Below are positions 31,551 to 42,900 of a DNA stretch of 64,000 bases, one piece after another (the stretch's first letter is position 1; every line of letters begins with the position of its first letter). The notes under the pieces were generated by a model, which saw nothing but the letters and a program-made list of their open reading frames with translations, did not search any database and had not been told where the DNA came from. Source of the DNA: Undaria pinnatifida (Eukaryota > Sar > Phaeophyceae > Laminariales > Alariaceae). Location: NCBI GenBank assembly GCA_012845835.1, contig JABAKD010000027.1, positions 15,286,073 through 15,350,072 of the forward strand, in the 5' to 3' direction. The translations under genes and the position numbers were made by a program.

Positions 31551-33289
31551 TGAGCATTGTGGTCGGTTTCTCCTTTTTTTCTCTTCCTCTCGTGGTAGTT
31601 GTGTGTTCTCCTCAGTCCTGTTCCTGCTGGCTGTTGTCGGTTACCCGGGTATTATTTGGTTCTTGTTTTTGTACTGACCGACAAAAAGGCGGGTCGTGTC
31701 GACGAGGAGTCGGCCGTAACTTTTTTACGAGATATTATGCTAGTTTTGATAGATGAGCTAGCTTCAGCGGACTCTGTGGAACAACAACAGTAGGGCACCG
31801 TACCAATCACCAAGCATACAGCAGTGTGCACGGCACGTGTGGGTTTCATCATCAACATCATCATTATTATCATGCATCAAACGTACATTTCGCCTTTCGG
31901 GTATACACATCTATCTGGTGTAGTACTCGTACTCGTCGCGCCATTTTTTTTTGTCGTACTCGTTCGTAAAAACTTTGTAACCGTAAATATTGAACCCCCC
32001 TCCCCTTTTTTTCACTGCCTCATTATCTTGCACTCCGCATGCCACCCAAATACCAAATACACAAACGCTATTCTCACTCGATTAGACACCGCCGCCACCA
32101 CCCCCGTTTACTTCACTCACAGTGCCGAGGAAACATGTCTGGGAAGGAGAACATCGTTCAGGTTTGCCACGATCCTCGATCCTGCTCAGTAGTCACCGCA
32201 TTGCTGCACCTTAGGAATGTTCAGTACTAATCAACCACCGCTGCACAACAGCAGAACTACACTCACAAGAGCACGCGAGCAGTCTAATCTAACACGCATT
32301 CCGGCCTAACCGCTAAAACAAGCCACCCTGGCGTCACTGCCATGGCCTACGCTGCTCGCCCCACCGTGCGATGCGGTAGCTAGTGTCTGGTGGTGCGTCT
32401 CTCTCTGAGCTTGACGGTGGTTTACCTAGGCAGGCCGCTGGCCTGCCCCATAATTCAAATTCAACGTGTTTGATCTGCTGACGACCTGACGGCCCCACGT
32501 GCCGAATTTGATCCATCCTCTCTCTTTCTCCGATTTGTTCCGTCCCTGGCTGGGCTGTGTTTGCCACCTGGTGCTTGTGATGATCTGATACGGCCTTGTC
32601 TGTTGTTGGCATGGCGTATGGGCGATGTCGTCGGGACTTGGCCACCATCCCATCGACAGATTGGGTGTGGAGTGGTGGGAGGGGCTTACGCGAAGGCTTA
32701 CGTACACCATGGCTTCAGGTGAGAGAAAGCCACGTTTGAGGGGCTGCTGTGCTTGGGTGGATTGTTGCCAGTTTTTGCTGTTTTTTGGGGATTTGTCTTC
32801 TTGGACTTTTGCGGCTGTTGGTTTTTCCCACTACTGCTGTACTGCTGTTGTGAATTCCCCGGGTGGCTTGACCCGTCCCGCCATCCCAAACATACCAGAG
32901 ATAAAATTGCCAAACATATTACGCTTTACTCTTGGTGAAGGTTATTAGGCTTGTATTGTATTTTTGGGTGTTTCTTCACAGATCACGTCAAGGCGTAGAC
33001 GCAATCCAACCCTAATCCTATTAATAAGCGTAACCCCACCCTAACCCAGCCTAAGGCTATGACGCTTCGCGGGGCTTTGCCTCGCGATTTGGATGATCCA
33101 AGATAAAAAGTGAAAAACGTCAACTGTGAGTGTAACCGATTGAGTGGTTGAAACTGGAAAACGGTGCGGACCACCAAAAAACCGTATTGGTGATATTTTT
33201 GGTACGACGTCGTATGAAATGTTGTAACTATTATTGGTTGAACTACGAGTTATGTTATAATGATATGTTAAAAGGGTGGTGAGAACGCG
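31551..33289. other. No recognised gene; one possible start exon
   Basis: No domain was recognised on either strand. At 32709-32718 ATGGCTTCAG is followed directly by GTGAGAG, which would suit a four-codon first exon with a donor site, but nothing downstream could be linked to it. Short telomere-like CCCTAA-type phrases lie near 33010-33050. The segment 33115-33160 (ACTGTGAGTGTAACCGATTGAGTGG) resembles the AGCTGTGAGTACGACCGATTGA block at 60361 and 63070. Confidence 0.35.
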
Positions 33290-33428
33290 GTGAAGTCGTA
33301 CTACCACCACCTTGGGTTGTGTGTGTGTTTTCCCTGGGGTATTCCTCAGCTCCAGAGTGACTGGAGCCTGTCCTGTGACCACGGACTTGATTATGCGAGT
33401 TAATGTGAGAACAACAACAACAACTACT
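33290..33428 (+). mobile_element. Retroelement 3' end, family T2, copy 4
   Basis: Nearly the same as 29430-29565 (CACCACCTTGGGTTGTGTGTG, GGGGTATTCCTCAGCTCC, GAGTGACTGGAGCCTGTCC, TGATTATGCGAGTTAATGTG), ending with an AAC tail. A third related end, in the opposite orientation, is just downstream (GTGTTCTCCACATTAAAC near 33513). Confidence 0.8.
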
Positions 33429-34264
33429 TTGAATTTCGCCCCGCCGAATATGCTCCCCCTGCGACTGCTCTTTTAGTGTTTCGCTTGCATTGCTTGTGTG
33501 TGCCTGTGTGTTTGTGTTCTCCACATTAAACTGATGTGCATTCGAATACAAGTCGTACAGCAAATGTTATTTTATAATGAAACTATTTCAAGTACGTCAG
33601 CTGTGAGACATGAGTTCGGTACGTTTAGGGGTCGATACTCATATTTGCGAGCTGCGTGATACGCCGGCCGCTCGTTTTTACAGATGTACGACGTATTATT
33701 ATTTGAAGAGGTTATTTGGCCATGCAATGCCAACTGCAATGACCACGGGGGGAAAAAAAAAAACTAAAATATTCACGCCAGCACACCGGACTATTTTACA
33801 CCACCAGGTACACCACAGCCGCTTCGCGATCGAAGATTTCGTCGAAACTTATCTTTACAAGTTGTGTGTGATTCTCCGATCGCGCGTGTTACTACTGTGT
33901 GTGTCCTTAGTCGTAGTAAGGATACAGAGGTTGGCGACTCTCCTTAGAACGAGCTTACACCGGGGTCAACAGGGTGAAGCTATTCAATTTGTGCACGGAA
34001 ACTGTAAAAAAACCGTTTTTTCGGGGGACAAAATCTGACGGCTGTGGAATGCACCAGTTAATATGCAGTAAAACAAGAAAAAATGATGAAAGAAAAAATT
34101 GTTTTTTAATTGCATTGTGTTTAGCTATTAATAATTGTATTACATTGCATTGTATTATATGGTGTTGTATTAATTGTTGTGTAGTAGTGTGTACCCGTAT
34201 ATTGTTGAATGCACGAGTACTGGTAACCAGTATACCAGGTATGTTGTTTTGACGTCACAAAATA
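33429..34264. other. No recognisable gene
   Basis: Contains a CGTCAGCTGTGAGACATGAG..GAGCTGCGTGATACG block (33594-33665) of the widespread CAGCTGTGAG...GCAAGCTGCGTG family, a tandem TTGTATTA/GCATTG region (34110-34170), and TACCAGGTA at 34233. Confidence 0.4.
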
Positions 34265-34520
34265 ATGCAGCGGCACGCGTAGTGGCTGCTTTTTGTCTCC
34301 AGCTCTCCAACTCGGCTCGCAGCAGCCTTTTGCGCTATCAATACATACGAAGCTCGACAACCTTTTGCACAAGCCGTGGCCACATGTCTCTCTAAACTCC
34401 TCCTTCCTCCCCCAGTCCATGCTTTCTTTTTTATTCTGCAGAGGGTTCATTTGTTCAGTGAGCCTGCATTCTCACTGCTTGCCGCTAAATTTTGCCGCTG
34501 CTATTTTATCGGGTGTGACA
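34265..34520 (-). mobile_element. SINE-related copy, strongly diverged
   Basis: Plus-strand order CTCCAGCTCTCCAACTCG, CGACAACCTTTTGCACAAGCCGTGG, a pyrimidine-rich stretch, TTTTTATT, then AGGGTTCA parallels that of the clearer SINE copy at 34800-35145 (CTCCAGCTCAACTCG, CGACCTTCTGGACAAGCCGTG, C run, TTTTTATCGCGCA, AGGGTTCA). The tRNA head is not recognisable. Confidence 0.4.
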
Positions 34521-34799
34521 CCTGGTTTAAACAAGAAAACGTGCGTGGTACGTACGTGCCACGCTTGTCCGGAAATTTAAGGACCGTTGCAGTATAGATA
34601 TGAACACGTAAACGTTCCTTACTTTTCGGGACAGTGCAATACGCTTCCCAGTACGAGGTCGTGTGTTTGCTTGAAAGGTCGAAAACGAAACACACTCGTT
34701 CTGCATGCAACATTATACTTGTATGTTTACCCACTGCTCTTAATACAATTGACGCTTTGAGGACTCTGATACAGATGTTGCCCCTCCCCACGCTTCCGG

Positions 34800-35145
34800 G
34801 AACGTTTTTTTCTTCTTGTTCACATCGTTTTTACTCTCCAGCTCAACTCGTATCATTCATTAATAAGAGGTTTAACACCCAGCGACCTTCTGGACAAGCC
34901 GTGAACCGGTGTCTTCCCTTCCCCCCCCCCGGTATTTTGCCCCCATTTTTATCGCGCACAGGGTTCAGCAAATTCCACTTCTCCGCTTCTTGTGCTCATC
35001 GATTTGCATCGAATTTCGCCGACTTACGCTCTCGCGCTTTCGACCTGTCGATGTGACAAAAATGGTCCCTTGTGATGATTCGAACCTACGACGTCGACCT
35101 CAATATTTACGCAGTTCACTATTGGACCAACCTACTTGAAATTTT
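34800..35145 (-). mobile_element. tRNA-headed SINE, copy 3 (minus strand)
   Basis: The minus-strand head (35140 down to about 35062) has GGTCC at its start, GGGACCA at its end, and a perfect B box GGTTCGAATC, giving partial acceptor-stem pairing. The T and acceptor stems are otherwise mispaired, so it is a tRNA derivative, not a working tRNA. The body (GAAAGCGCGAGAGCGTAAGT, ATCGATGAGCA, TTGCTGAACC, GCGCGATAAAAATG, G run, GGCTTGTCCAGAAGGT, GAGAGTAAAA) matches the copy at 408-710. Confidence 0.7.
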
Positions 35146-35939
35146 ACAGCAGTTAGTAGTGGTATATATATGGGGTGAGCTTATTTTGGCAGGAGTAAAA
35201 GGAACGCTCCTATTTTGTTGCTTTGTAAGTGCTATTAATAACTGTAACTGACACAATCCTTGCGGGACCCAGCAGGTATAACGACCCATCGTACAAAGCG
35301 ATACCAGGTATCCTTTATGAGGGCATGCTCGCCCAGTAATACGCGCGATCTGATTATCACACACCCTTGCAAAGATGGGTTTCGACGAAATCCTCGATCT
35401 CACTACTCTGTACGTACAGCAGCACTCGTTCGTAGGGTAGGTTTGTTTTTCCGACAAACGAGCGAGAAGTGCGGCGCTATCAACCGTGCGTAGTCTTGCA
35501 GGAAGAGCGTGCGACAGCAATGTTGATGATTAATAGTGCAACGTACCGGTATGAATCAAGCATGGTATACCAGGTATTTATAAAGTGCGTATGATTATCT
35601 CGGAGATCCTTGCGTTGCGCTTTCTTTCGCATGTCCTTAGCTTTCATTTCATGCCTTGGCGGCTCGGGCTACGCCTGACTAAAGTAAATAAACGAAAAGC
35701 TGGTATGGTTGGATGGCTTCATCTGCTTTGTTGCTGCTACAGCTCTGGTTGCTTGCTGGGTTTGGTGTTTTTTTCGTTTCTATCGTGCCGTGCTCTTTCC
35801 GTCTTTGTTTCCAAGTGTTTCTTTCCTCTTTGTTTCTTTCTTCTTTCTTTCTTACTCTCGTGTTCTTGTTTTTCCTTACTTTTCCTTTTTGTTGCGACTA
35901 TTTAGTCTGATGTGCTGGCTTGTTTTTTTTTTTGCCCGC
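35146..35939. other. No recognisable gene
   Basis: TACCAGGTA at 35302 and 35568; pyrimidine-rich TTTCTTTC stretches at 35815-35885. Frames over this part are Phe/Leu-rich by composition. Confidence 0.4.
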
Positions 35940-36140
35940 GTGTTCGTTGCTGTTCATTGCGTTGCATGGCCAAAGTACCTTGCTGCATTTGCGATGTGTA
36001 TCTCTGTCTCGTAGTTTGTGATGACAGAGTGAGATCGTCTCTCTTACCCGAAGTATGAGTTATAAGGCATCGGCACGGACACTGGTTGTGCTGGATGTGG
36101 ATGGGAGGAAATATCAGTTTTGTGTGAAAAACACACACGC
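35940..36140 (+). mobile_element. T1 short retroelement 3' end, copy
   Basis: Runs from TTCATTGCGTTGCATGGCC through GATGTGTATCTCTGTCTCGTAG, GATGACAGAG, TCGGCACGGACACTGG, TTGTGCTGGATGTGGATGGG to a TGTGAAAAACACACAC end. The last ~150 bases parallel the LINE tail at 26030-26178 (TCTCTGTGTCG, ACCACAGAG, ACGGACACTGGGTGTGCTGG, ATGTGAAGAACACACAC). Confidence 0.6.
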
Positions 36141-36394
36141 CTAACACCTTCATTGGTTCTCGATGGAGCACATGACCCCCAGACAGCAGGACGGACGACG
36201 TACCAGTGGGTTCGCACATGCTTTAAGTTCGAGTTGGTTTCGAGTTTATTTCATGTCTATAGACTACGTATACATCCTATAGAGTTTTATGTGAAGAGGG
36301 AGGCGGAAGTATACTTGGTGCTCCGTCTCTTCCTTTGGTCTTTTGGTCTTTCCGACGCAGGGAGGGGGGGGAGGGGGGGCGTACTCCTTTGTTT
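36141..36394. other. No recognised gene; 3' flank of the LINE fragment
   Basis: Possibly the 3' UTR of the minus-strand LINE fragment that ends here. A G-run (36359-36380) is present. Confidence 0.3.
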
Positions 36395-36950
36395 CTTGCC
36401 TTAATCATTTGACCGTTGACCACGCATCCCTTTCGGGATGGAGCATCGTTCCTACTCCAAATAAAGGCACCTCCAACATTTCGGCGCTAGTTACGCCTCT
36501 TCCATATATTTCATAGAAACTGTTTGCTTACCCCACCCCCGTCCTGTTTCGCGGTCTGCGGCCACCATCTATCTCCTTGGATTTTTTCTCGCTCCTCTCT
36601 AGTCTACAAAACTCTTCCATGTCACATACGTCCAATAACCTCATCTCCTCTAACGCATCTCGTCCCTCCTTGTATATTTCACATTGTCCTACTATGTGAG
36701 TCGTACTCTCTATTGTTGCGCCACACGGGCACATATTTGTAGCCACGTCCTCCTCCTTCCGACTGCTGGCATATCTCTTTATTTTTCTGGTAGGGACAGA
36801 TGCCCTGCACGAAATCGCATTTTCAGCTTTTTCGCGTAGTCCATTGAGCCGTGCAGACACGTTTTCATTCCAATACCTTCCCTCAACCCCCCCGTAGATA
36901 ATCGATAGTTCGATAGCCCCGCTCCAGACAGCAGAGTCGGCAAGCAACAA
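36395..36950 (-). pseudogene. LINE ORF2 C-terminal zinc-finger region, degenerate
   Basis: Non-LTR retrotransposon reverse-transcriptase tail. The minus-strand frame 36950-36528 reads EGRYWNENVSARLNGLR, then KRYASSRKEED and NMCPCGATIESTTHIVGQCEIY, the C-x-C-G...H...C zinc-binding pattern that ends many LINE ORF2 proteins, then RDALEEMRLLDVCDMEEF. A stop follows at 36528, but another frame continues the homology (NVGGAFIWSRND, SRKGCVVNGQMIKARNK) to about 36395, so there is a frameshift around 36500-36530. The catalytic palm domain is not on this fragment. The missing middle part, between reverse transcriptase and this tail, is found on the opposite strand at 37285-37830. Confidence 0.8.
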
Positions 36951-37284
36951 TCAGATGTCCGCAGCCAGCATCCAGCAGAGAGCGAAGTATCGGCGGGAAA
37001 GCCCCCAGCACTGCTACAAATAAAATCGGATTATATAGCGAGCAGCCTCAAAGCAGAAAAGTGATCGATCGCCAACCATGTCTTGCTTGCGCTGTCGCAA
37101 ATCCTAAACCCAACCGCTAATCGCTACCCTGTGCGCTAACTGCTAACCCGTTGATCGTTGCGCAACAACAACGAAGAACGAAGGAGTGACGAAGTGACGT
37201 TATGACCCCCCCTCCGTCCGTGGAAAGTATTAAATAATAGGAAAGGGTGAATCACAAGTAAATCACAAGTAGGCAAGATGGATG
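36951..37284. other. No recognisable gene; spacer between opposed LINE fragments
   Basis: Short direct repeats only, such as AAATCACAAGTA twice (about 37249-37272) and CGCTAATCGCTA/GCTAACTGCTAAC phrases. Confidence 0.4.
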
Positions 37285-37830
37285 CGATCCTAACAGACCC
37301 GCACCTTGACACGTAGGATTAAAGCATGTATTCTGATTAATGTGATCGTACCAAAGTTAGATTATGCAGGAGAAGTATGGGAAGGGAACGCCAAGTTCGT
37401 AAAACAACTGGAAACAGTGCAGATGACAGCAGCTAAAAGATACTGGGATGCTCGAGTACGACGAGTAATACAGTAGTAAGAGCACAAACAGGAATGTACC
37501 AATGTAAAGAAAATAGAGACGAAAGAAAGTTGAAATGGCAATAAAAAGTAAAGAATATGCCAGAAAAGAGGATGCCAGCCATAGTTGATATGGCTGTATG
37601 GGAGAAAACAACAAAAGGGCGAGCCGGAATAAGACGGGTTAACGTATTCGACAAAATATGCAAGGATTTAGGGGGAGACGAAAAAGAGGTACACAGAAGT
37701 TTGGCGGGTACAAGACATACGAAAAAGAAAGAATACGAAGTAGAAGAAAGGCGAAGGCTAGCGCTAAGAAATAAGGCGATAGAGGGGAACCGATATTACG
37801 AACCGGTATACATGTACGCGGAGTTATATT
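37285..37830 (+). pseudogene. LINE ORF2 fragment (end of reverse transcriptase, thumb side), degenerate
   Basis: Plus-strand codons from about 37320 read IVPKLDYAGEVWEGN, KFVKQLETVQMTAAKR. A frame change brings ILGCSSTTSNTVVRAQTGMY and KENRDERKLKWQ, then an in-frame TAA, and then MPEKRMPAIVDMAVWEKTTKGRAGIR..VFDKICKDLGGDEKEVH and RRRLALRNKAIEGNRYYEPVY. P.L.YA.EVW..N and Q...AA..ILG.SSTTSN are typical of the region following the LINE reverse transcriptase palm. At least one frameshift and one stop show it is dead. It joins foreign sequence at about 37830, ahead of the CCCAA satellite. Confidence 0.75.
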
Positions 37831-37956
37831 GTTGTGTGGCCGACCATGTCGGCAGACTTTTCAGTCGTTTTTCCTGGAGTTTTCCCGTCACAGGTTCCGA
37901 GGGTTGTAAAACAGTTTCACGCATCCACCCACCCTTCCTTGTGCTCTGCACTACAC

Positions 37957-38064
37957 CCAACCTTAACCTAACCTTAACCCAACCCAACCCAACCCAACCC
38001 AACCCAACCCAACCCAACCCAACCCAACCCAACCCAACCCAACCCAACCCAACCCAACCCAACC
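37957..38064. repeat. CCCAA pentamer satellite with telomere-like edge
   Basis: About 18 units of AACCC run from 37975 to 38064, led by CCTTAACCTAACCTTAACCC. The pentamer is one base shorter than the CCCTAA telomere unit, so it may be a degenerate interstitial telomeric repeat. Confidence 0.9.
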
Positions 38065-39992
38065 ATGATAAGCCACGTACAAGTAATAGCCCTTTTGCCA
38101 ATTGGAAGGTTAGCCATGTAACAGTGATATATCCAACCTGGGCGATAAATATACGCTTTACGACACTCGTGCTACACGCCATTACTTGAGGCGATATTCG
38201 TGCTGCATCACACTAAATACGCACATGTTTTTGCTCTTGCTGCGTGTAGAACGCTGGTTCGTTCGACCTCTCTTCTCGACTGCTGGATCGGGGGATGGCA
38301 CGGTAACCGTCCAAACCAAACCTTCATAGACGAACATTCGTGCTGCATGGCACTCGTTGAGCGGATGGGTGCTTTCTTTGCGTACCCAGATTGGTAGTTT
38401 TGGTCGCGTTATTTGTAGCGACCTAAAAAGCGAAAACTCGGGAATTGCATCGTTATCGATCTCCTGGGAAGAGCGTGCTGCTGTATTGTGCAAGTACAGT
38501 ATCACGATGCTGCTCGCGTACCGTACGTATGTCATGCCCTTGCATTGCCTTTCGGACACATTCCTTACCCCGGGAGCTCGGGCTGCCTTGCGTCGTGGAT
38601 GCTGTAATCAGTTTGTTTGGACGCATTTGTGCCTGACGCCTCAAAAGGGTGCACCGATTGGCACTGGCACGCAGAACGAACGCACAGGTCGACACAGTAG
38701 TACCTGGTACACCTTAGGGCTCAATAGCTCAGCAACCCTTTCTACCTATTCGTGCGACACTCCAACGATGAATTGATGGAAATGCATCACTATTAGTGAA
38801 GTCATAACTGGTAACTTTTAGAGCTTGCCAAGTGCTGCAAAAATATCCTTTGTTCTATAGCAACCCGTCCCCAAAAGCGCGAAGGTGGTTCTGAAGATTT
38901 TTAGAAAGGTGGTCAAAATCGTGTATACCCGATGCCTTTTATAGCCGAAATCGCGTACCTTACTCCTTCAATGACCGCAACGACCTCAGGACGCCATCTC
39001 ATTGGCCAACGCCGCCCACCACCCGGCGCTGGCCACATTTCCGCCGGGCACACCCGAGCTTGGCTACTTAACACCCAAAAGCTGGCCGATTAGTACACCC
39101 TATGATGGCCAGGCTGTTCGACCACAACGACCATAACAATCCACCACGCACCATCCTAGTTCCATCCGAGTTCATGCCTCTGTTACCGAGGGACAATAAG
39201 CCTCCGCTTGATGTCCATGTGTTGTTCTTGTACTCATGACAGATAAATGATGATCCATCATCTGCTCTACGTATGGTAGAGAGCAAACCCTCACATCCAT
39301 CGATTATAAAAGTTGTTGGGTTGTTGGTGGACAGCAGCCGCAGCAGCACAGCCAGCCATGGATACGTACATGCCAGATGCAACGAGCCGAAGCGCGTGCC
39401 GTGCTGGTGCGCTGGAGCTGGGGGCTGGGGGCTGGGCATGGGTGCAAGAAAGACTCCCCAATAATTCCAAGCTGTTTATATTTCCTCCCTCCGGTCCGTG
39501 CGGGGAGCGGTTGTCACGACTACGTAGGCGACATGTACATCATGGTTACGGGGACATTTAGGAGCCATCCCCGGGTTCGGTCCCTGCGTTTTGGGTTGGG
39601 TTTTGGGTTAAGGATAATGTTAGGGTACGCTCCTTTATCATCACCCTGTCCTTTCGGATGTTGGTTACCCCGATGCTGCTGCTTGCGGATCTCTGGTTCT
39701 GTTTCCTGCTTTTTAATGTTTGCTGCTGTTTGCTGCTATTATATCTGCTGCTGGTTGCTGCTTTTCCCTTCGGTTTGCTGTTGTTCGCTGCTGTTAGCGA
39801 TTCCGTTGCTGCTGCGGTTTGCTACTCCGTTGCTGTGATTTTCTTCTTGCTGCTTCTTGCTTTTGTTACCTGCTCGTGTTGCTGTCTTCTGCCGTTTGCT
39901 GTTGTTTGCTGCTATGTACTGATTTGCTGGGCCTGTCTCGTGTCTGTGTGTCTTGTCTGTATGATATGTGTCTGGGTTTGGGTTCGTGACAG
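38065..39992. other. No recognised gene; 5' side of the dehydrogenase gene
   Basis: The missing N-terminal exon(s) of the dehydrogenase should lie here or further upstream. I looked for a GxGxxG-type NAD-binding exon on the plus strand and did not find one. TACCTGGTA is at 38701. 39655-39950 is a T-rich, GCTGCT/GTTGCT-rich stretch that leaves a Leu/Cys-rich open frame running into the first recognised exon; I take it as intron. Confidence 0.4.
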
Positions 39993-42900
39993 CTTGACGG
40001 GATTTGATGTGGTGCCCGGCATCATTGGCAAGATGAACGAGGCGGGCATCAAGTGCTTCCACCCCGACGACTGCCCGGCCGACCTGAACGCGGACATCGT
40101 TCTCCTGTCCGTGCCTACCCCCCTCATCAAGGAAACACAAAGGCTTGACATGAAGGTACTTGGTACGTATTAATAACCGCGCAGAAGTACATGGGGTGTT
40201 ATGTGGTGACGTTCGTGCCCCGGTCTCGCATACATTCCTACATACCAGTAGGAAACCCCTAAGGATATTCAAGGATGGTCCCCGATGCCACAAGTAGTAG
40301 TGTTTTACGACTTGGAAGTACAGCATCCACGCCGGCCGAATCAACCTAGAGCCTTCACAAGCCACAGCATCCAAGCGCAGGTCACCCCACAACGTTCCGG
40401 TTAGGGTTAGGGTAAGGGTTCTGGTCGGGGATAGCGTACGGGTCGGGCGGGCACAGAAGTCATGGGTCGTCCACAGCTACAGCAGTACTGTCGCGACTTG
40501 GCACCCAATAGTTTTCTTGGAATTAGGTTGACACATTTCCCAGCCCTCCCGAAATGTTTGCGAGTTGGCCCAGCTTGGACGAATGGTTGATAGTCCGCAC
40601 CAACTATTTTCGTTACACCTTCATTCTGAGGCTGTTCCCACATCTCCATTAGTATTTACGGCTTGGCCTGCAGCAGTGGTAGCGTCCACAACATGGTTGC
40701 TGGCCCACACTATCTCCTCGTCGCTTAATGGCTAATGATATTAATAGCAGGGATGTACCTTTCCGCAAAAAAGAAAATATTATGTACGCGTATTTACGGA
40801 TTTTCAGCTTTTGGAGCCACGTACGCGAATTCACGCCAAACCGGGGATGTAGCTGTAAAGTCCCCCGGAAGGGGATACATCTAATCCATCCCCGGAATCT
40901 CCACTCATGTTTCGTCGTAGAAGGATCCATAAAGTGCTAAAATCACCGCGTTTGTTTTTCGAGCAATACCCAAAAGTAGGCACACCTGTTCAACATATTT
41001 ATTTTTGGCAAAAACTTCAGTTTCGTGCGGCTAACTTTGTTACAGGTAATTAACCATAACGCTGTAGCGTGTATCCCAGGATATTTGTCCACACTATCTC
41101 CTCACTGCGTCTCCAGTCCGAGCTTGTTTCAGCTTTCCAGTCGTGCTTACGACTTGTCCCAGCTTCGATAACATGGTTGATAGTTGGCAGTCTCTCTTTT
41201 GTTAGATAATTATTTTGAGACTATCCCAGGCGGTGGTTTGGTTTGAGTTTAAATGTTGATACAAGTACCAACTATAGTCAACCATTTTCTCGAAGCTCGG
41301 CCAAGGTAGTATACAATGAGGTCAATACAGCAGTAGCCCTCAAACCGCGACTTGGCGCGTTCTCGCTTCGCCTAGCGGCCTTTCAATTTGAAGGAAGCCC
41401 AAATCTCTGAATTTGTATGATTTGTATGATTTGTATGATTTGTATGAATTCATTGAATCGTTCCTTAAAAAAAAAGCGCTTCATCGATTAATTCTGCTTT
41501 GCCCCCCAACGGATTCCGTTGTTTTGCCGTACGTGTGGTCGACCAATCCCACTCGTCGCGAATTACATCGCCTCGTAAAAGGATTAATTAATATGATACG
41601 TACCTACAAAGCAATTACTCAACTAATGAATTAATTCACCTTTCCGCTTCCTGTTTTCCAGTACGTGTGGTCGACCATCCCCCTTGTGGTGAAGCTGGTA
41701 GAGCAGTCGTCCGGTCTCGCGCCCATCCTGGTAATCCGCTCCACCGTACCCCCCGGCACCACGCTCAAGTGGGAGGCGGAAGTGCGGGCGAAAACTGACA
41801 AGCCTTTCAATGTAAGAGGAACTCCCGATATATAGATAGTATATATGTAAATATATTTTGACGTCACAGTATTTTGTCAATTAACTTTCTTACCCCTTGA
41901 GAGCGGCAAGCGGCACGCAGGTTTTGGGCAGTTTTTTGGAGGGGTGATTGGATAGTTTTGAAGCAATGCAAGGGTTGAGATTGTTTTTTGGTGGTTGTTG
42001 GTGACGGTGGTGGTGTTTTGTTCATGTTGTCTGTGTACGATTGTTGTGTTGGATGTTGTGTTGGATTATTTTGTGCTCTTGGCAGTGGTGGTGGGTTTGT
42101 GTTGTTGGTGATGTGTGTTCTTGTTTCGATATGTTGATGTTGATATTTCGATATTTTTACCGATATTTGAACTTTTTTACATCGATTTTATGTTTATTTA
42201 TTATTTAATCTGTAATATTTAATCTGTAATATTGTGGTAAATCAACAATATCTGCCATCTTTGTGCAGGTTGCCTTTCAGCCGGAGTTCCTCCGAGCGGT
42301 ATCGTGCGAAGAGGATGCCCGAGCACCGTGGCAGATCGTCTTCGGGTGTGCCAAGGACGCGGATGAGACGCGCACCCGCATGTCCAACTGCTTCCTCGAC
42401 TTGTGAGTCCCTGTCTCCTGCTGTCGTGTCCTTTATATTTACCTACCAGGTACATATTAACCCTTGCGGTGTGTTCTCGTGCCTGGTGTCGTGTGGAGAG
42501 TTGCGCGCCAGTGCAATATGGTACTACTGATGTCCTTGTTTACTGTAATTGATCCCAATTGTGTAAGAGGAAAATATGGAAAATACGTCGGCTGTGTGAT
42601 CGACGTTTTCTGATCAAAATGGATCTTTGCAAGTTGCGTGTGGTACTTCGTGCGTTCGTATATGAAACATTGTATCTCGGAGGCTCCGGAACATGGGACA
42701 TGGGTCATCGACGAAGGAAACGAGAAGTTTGGTCACGTCAATATTCTGCTGTCAACGTGTTCGCATCGCGCGCGTAGGTAGTATCATGCTGGCTCGTATC
42801 GTGCAACATCCGTGCGATGGTGTTCGGATTTATTGGTCGTGCCGTCGTTGACTAATCGAGGCTTGTGCAACTTTGAGTGGCCAATGCTGATGATGCAGTT

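Noticed and set aside
32709-32718. ATGGCTTCAG/GTGAGAG as the first exon of the dehydrogenase
   Set aside because: Attractive start and donor, but over 7 kb from the first recognised exon with no NAD-binding exon between them; not supportable.
35062-35140. A tRNA gene on the minus strand
   Set aside because: The B box is perfect and the outer 5 bp of the acceptor stem pair, but the rest of the acceptor stem and the T stem do not, and the sequence continues into a SINE body.
39377-39838. N-terminal (GxGxxG) exon of the dehydrogenase
   Set aside because: GLGAGHG-like residues occur, but surrounding residues do not fit a Rossmann fold and no donor of the right phase follows.
39655-39992. Upstream extension of the first dehydrogenase exon (open frame continues)
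   Set aside because: The extension is Leu/Cys-rich, from a GCTGCT/TTGCTG-rich stretch, and a CAG acceptor at 39992 gives the natural boundary.
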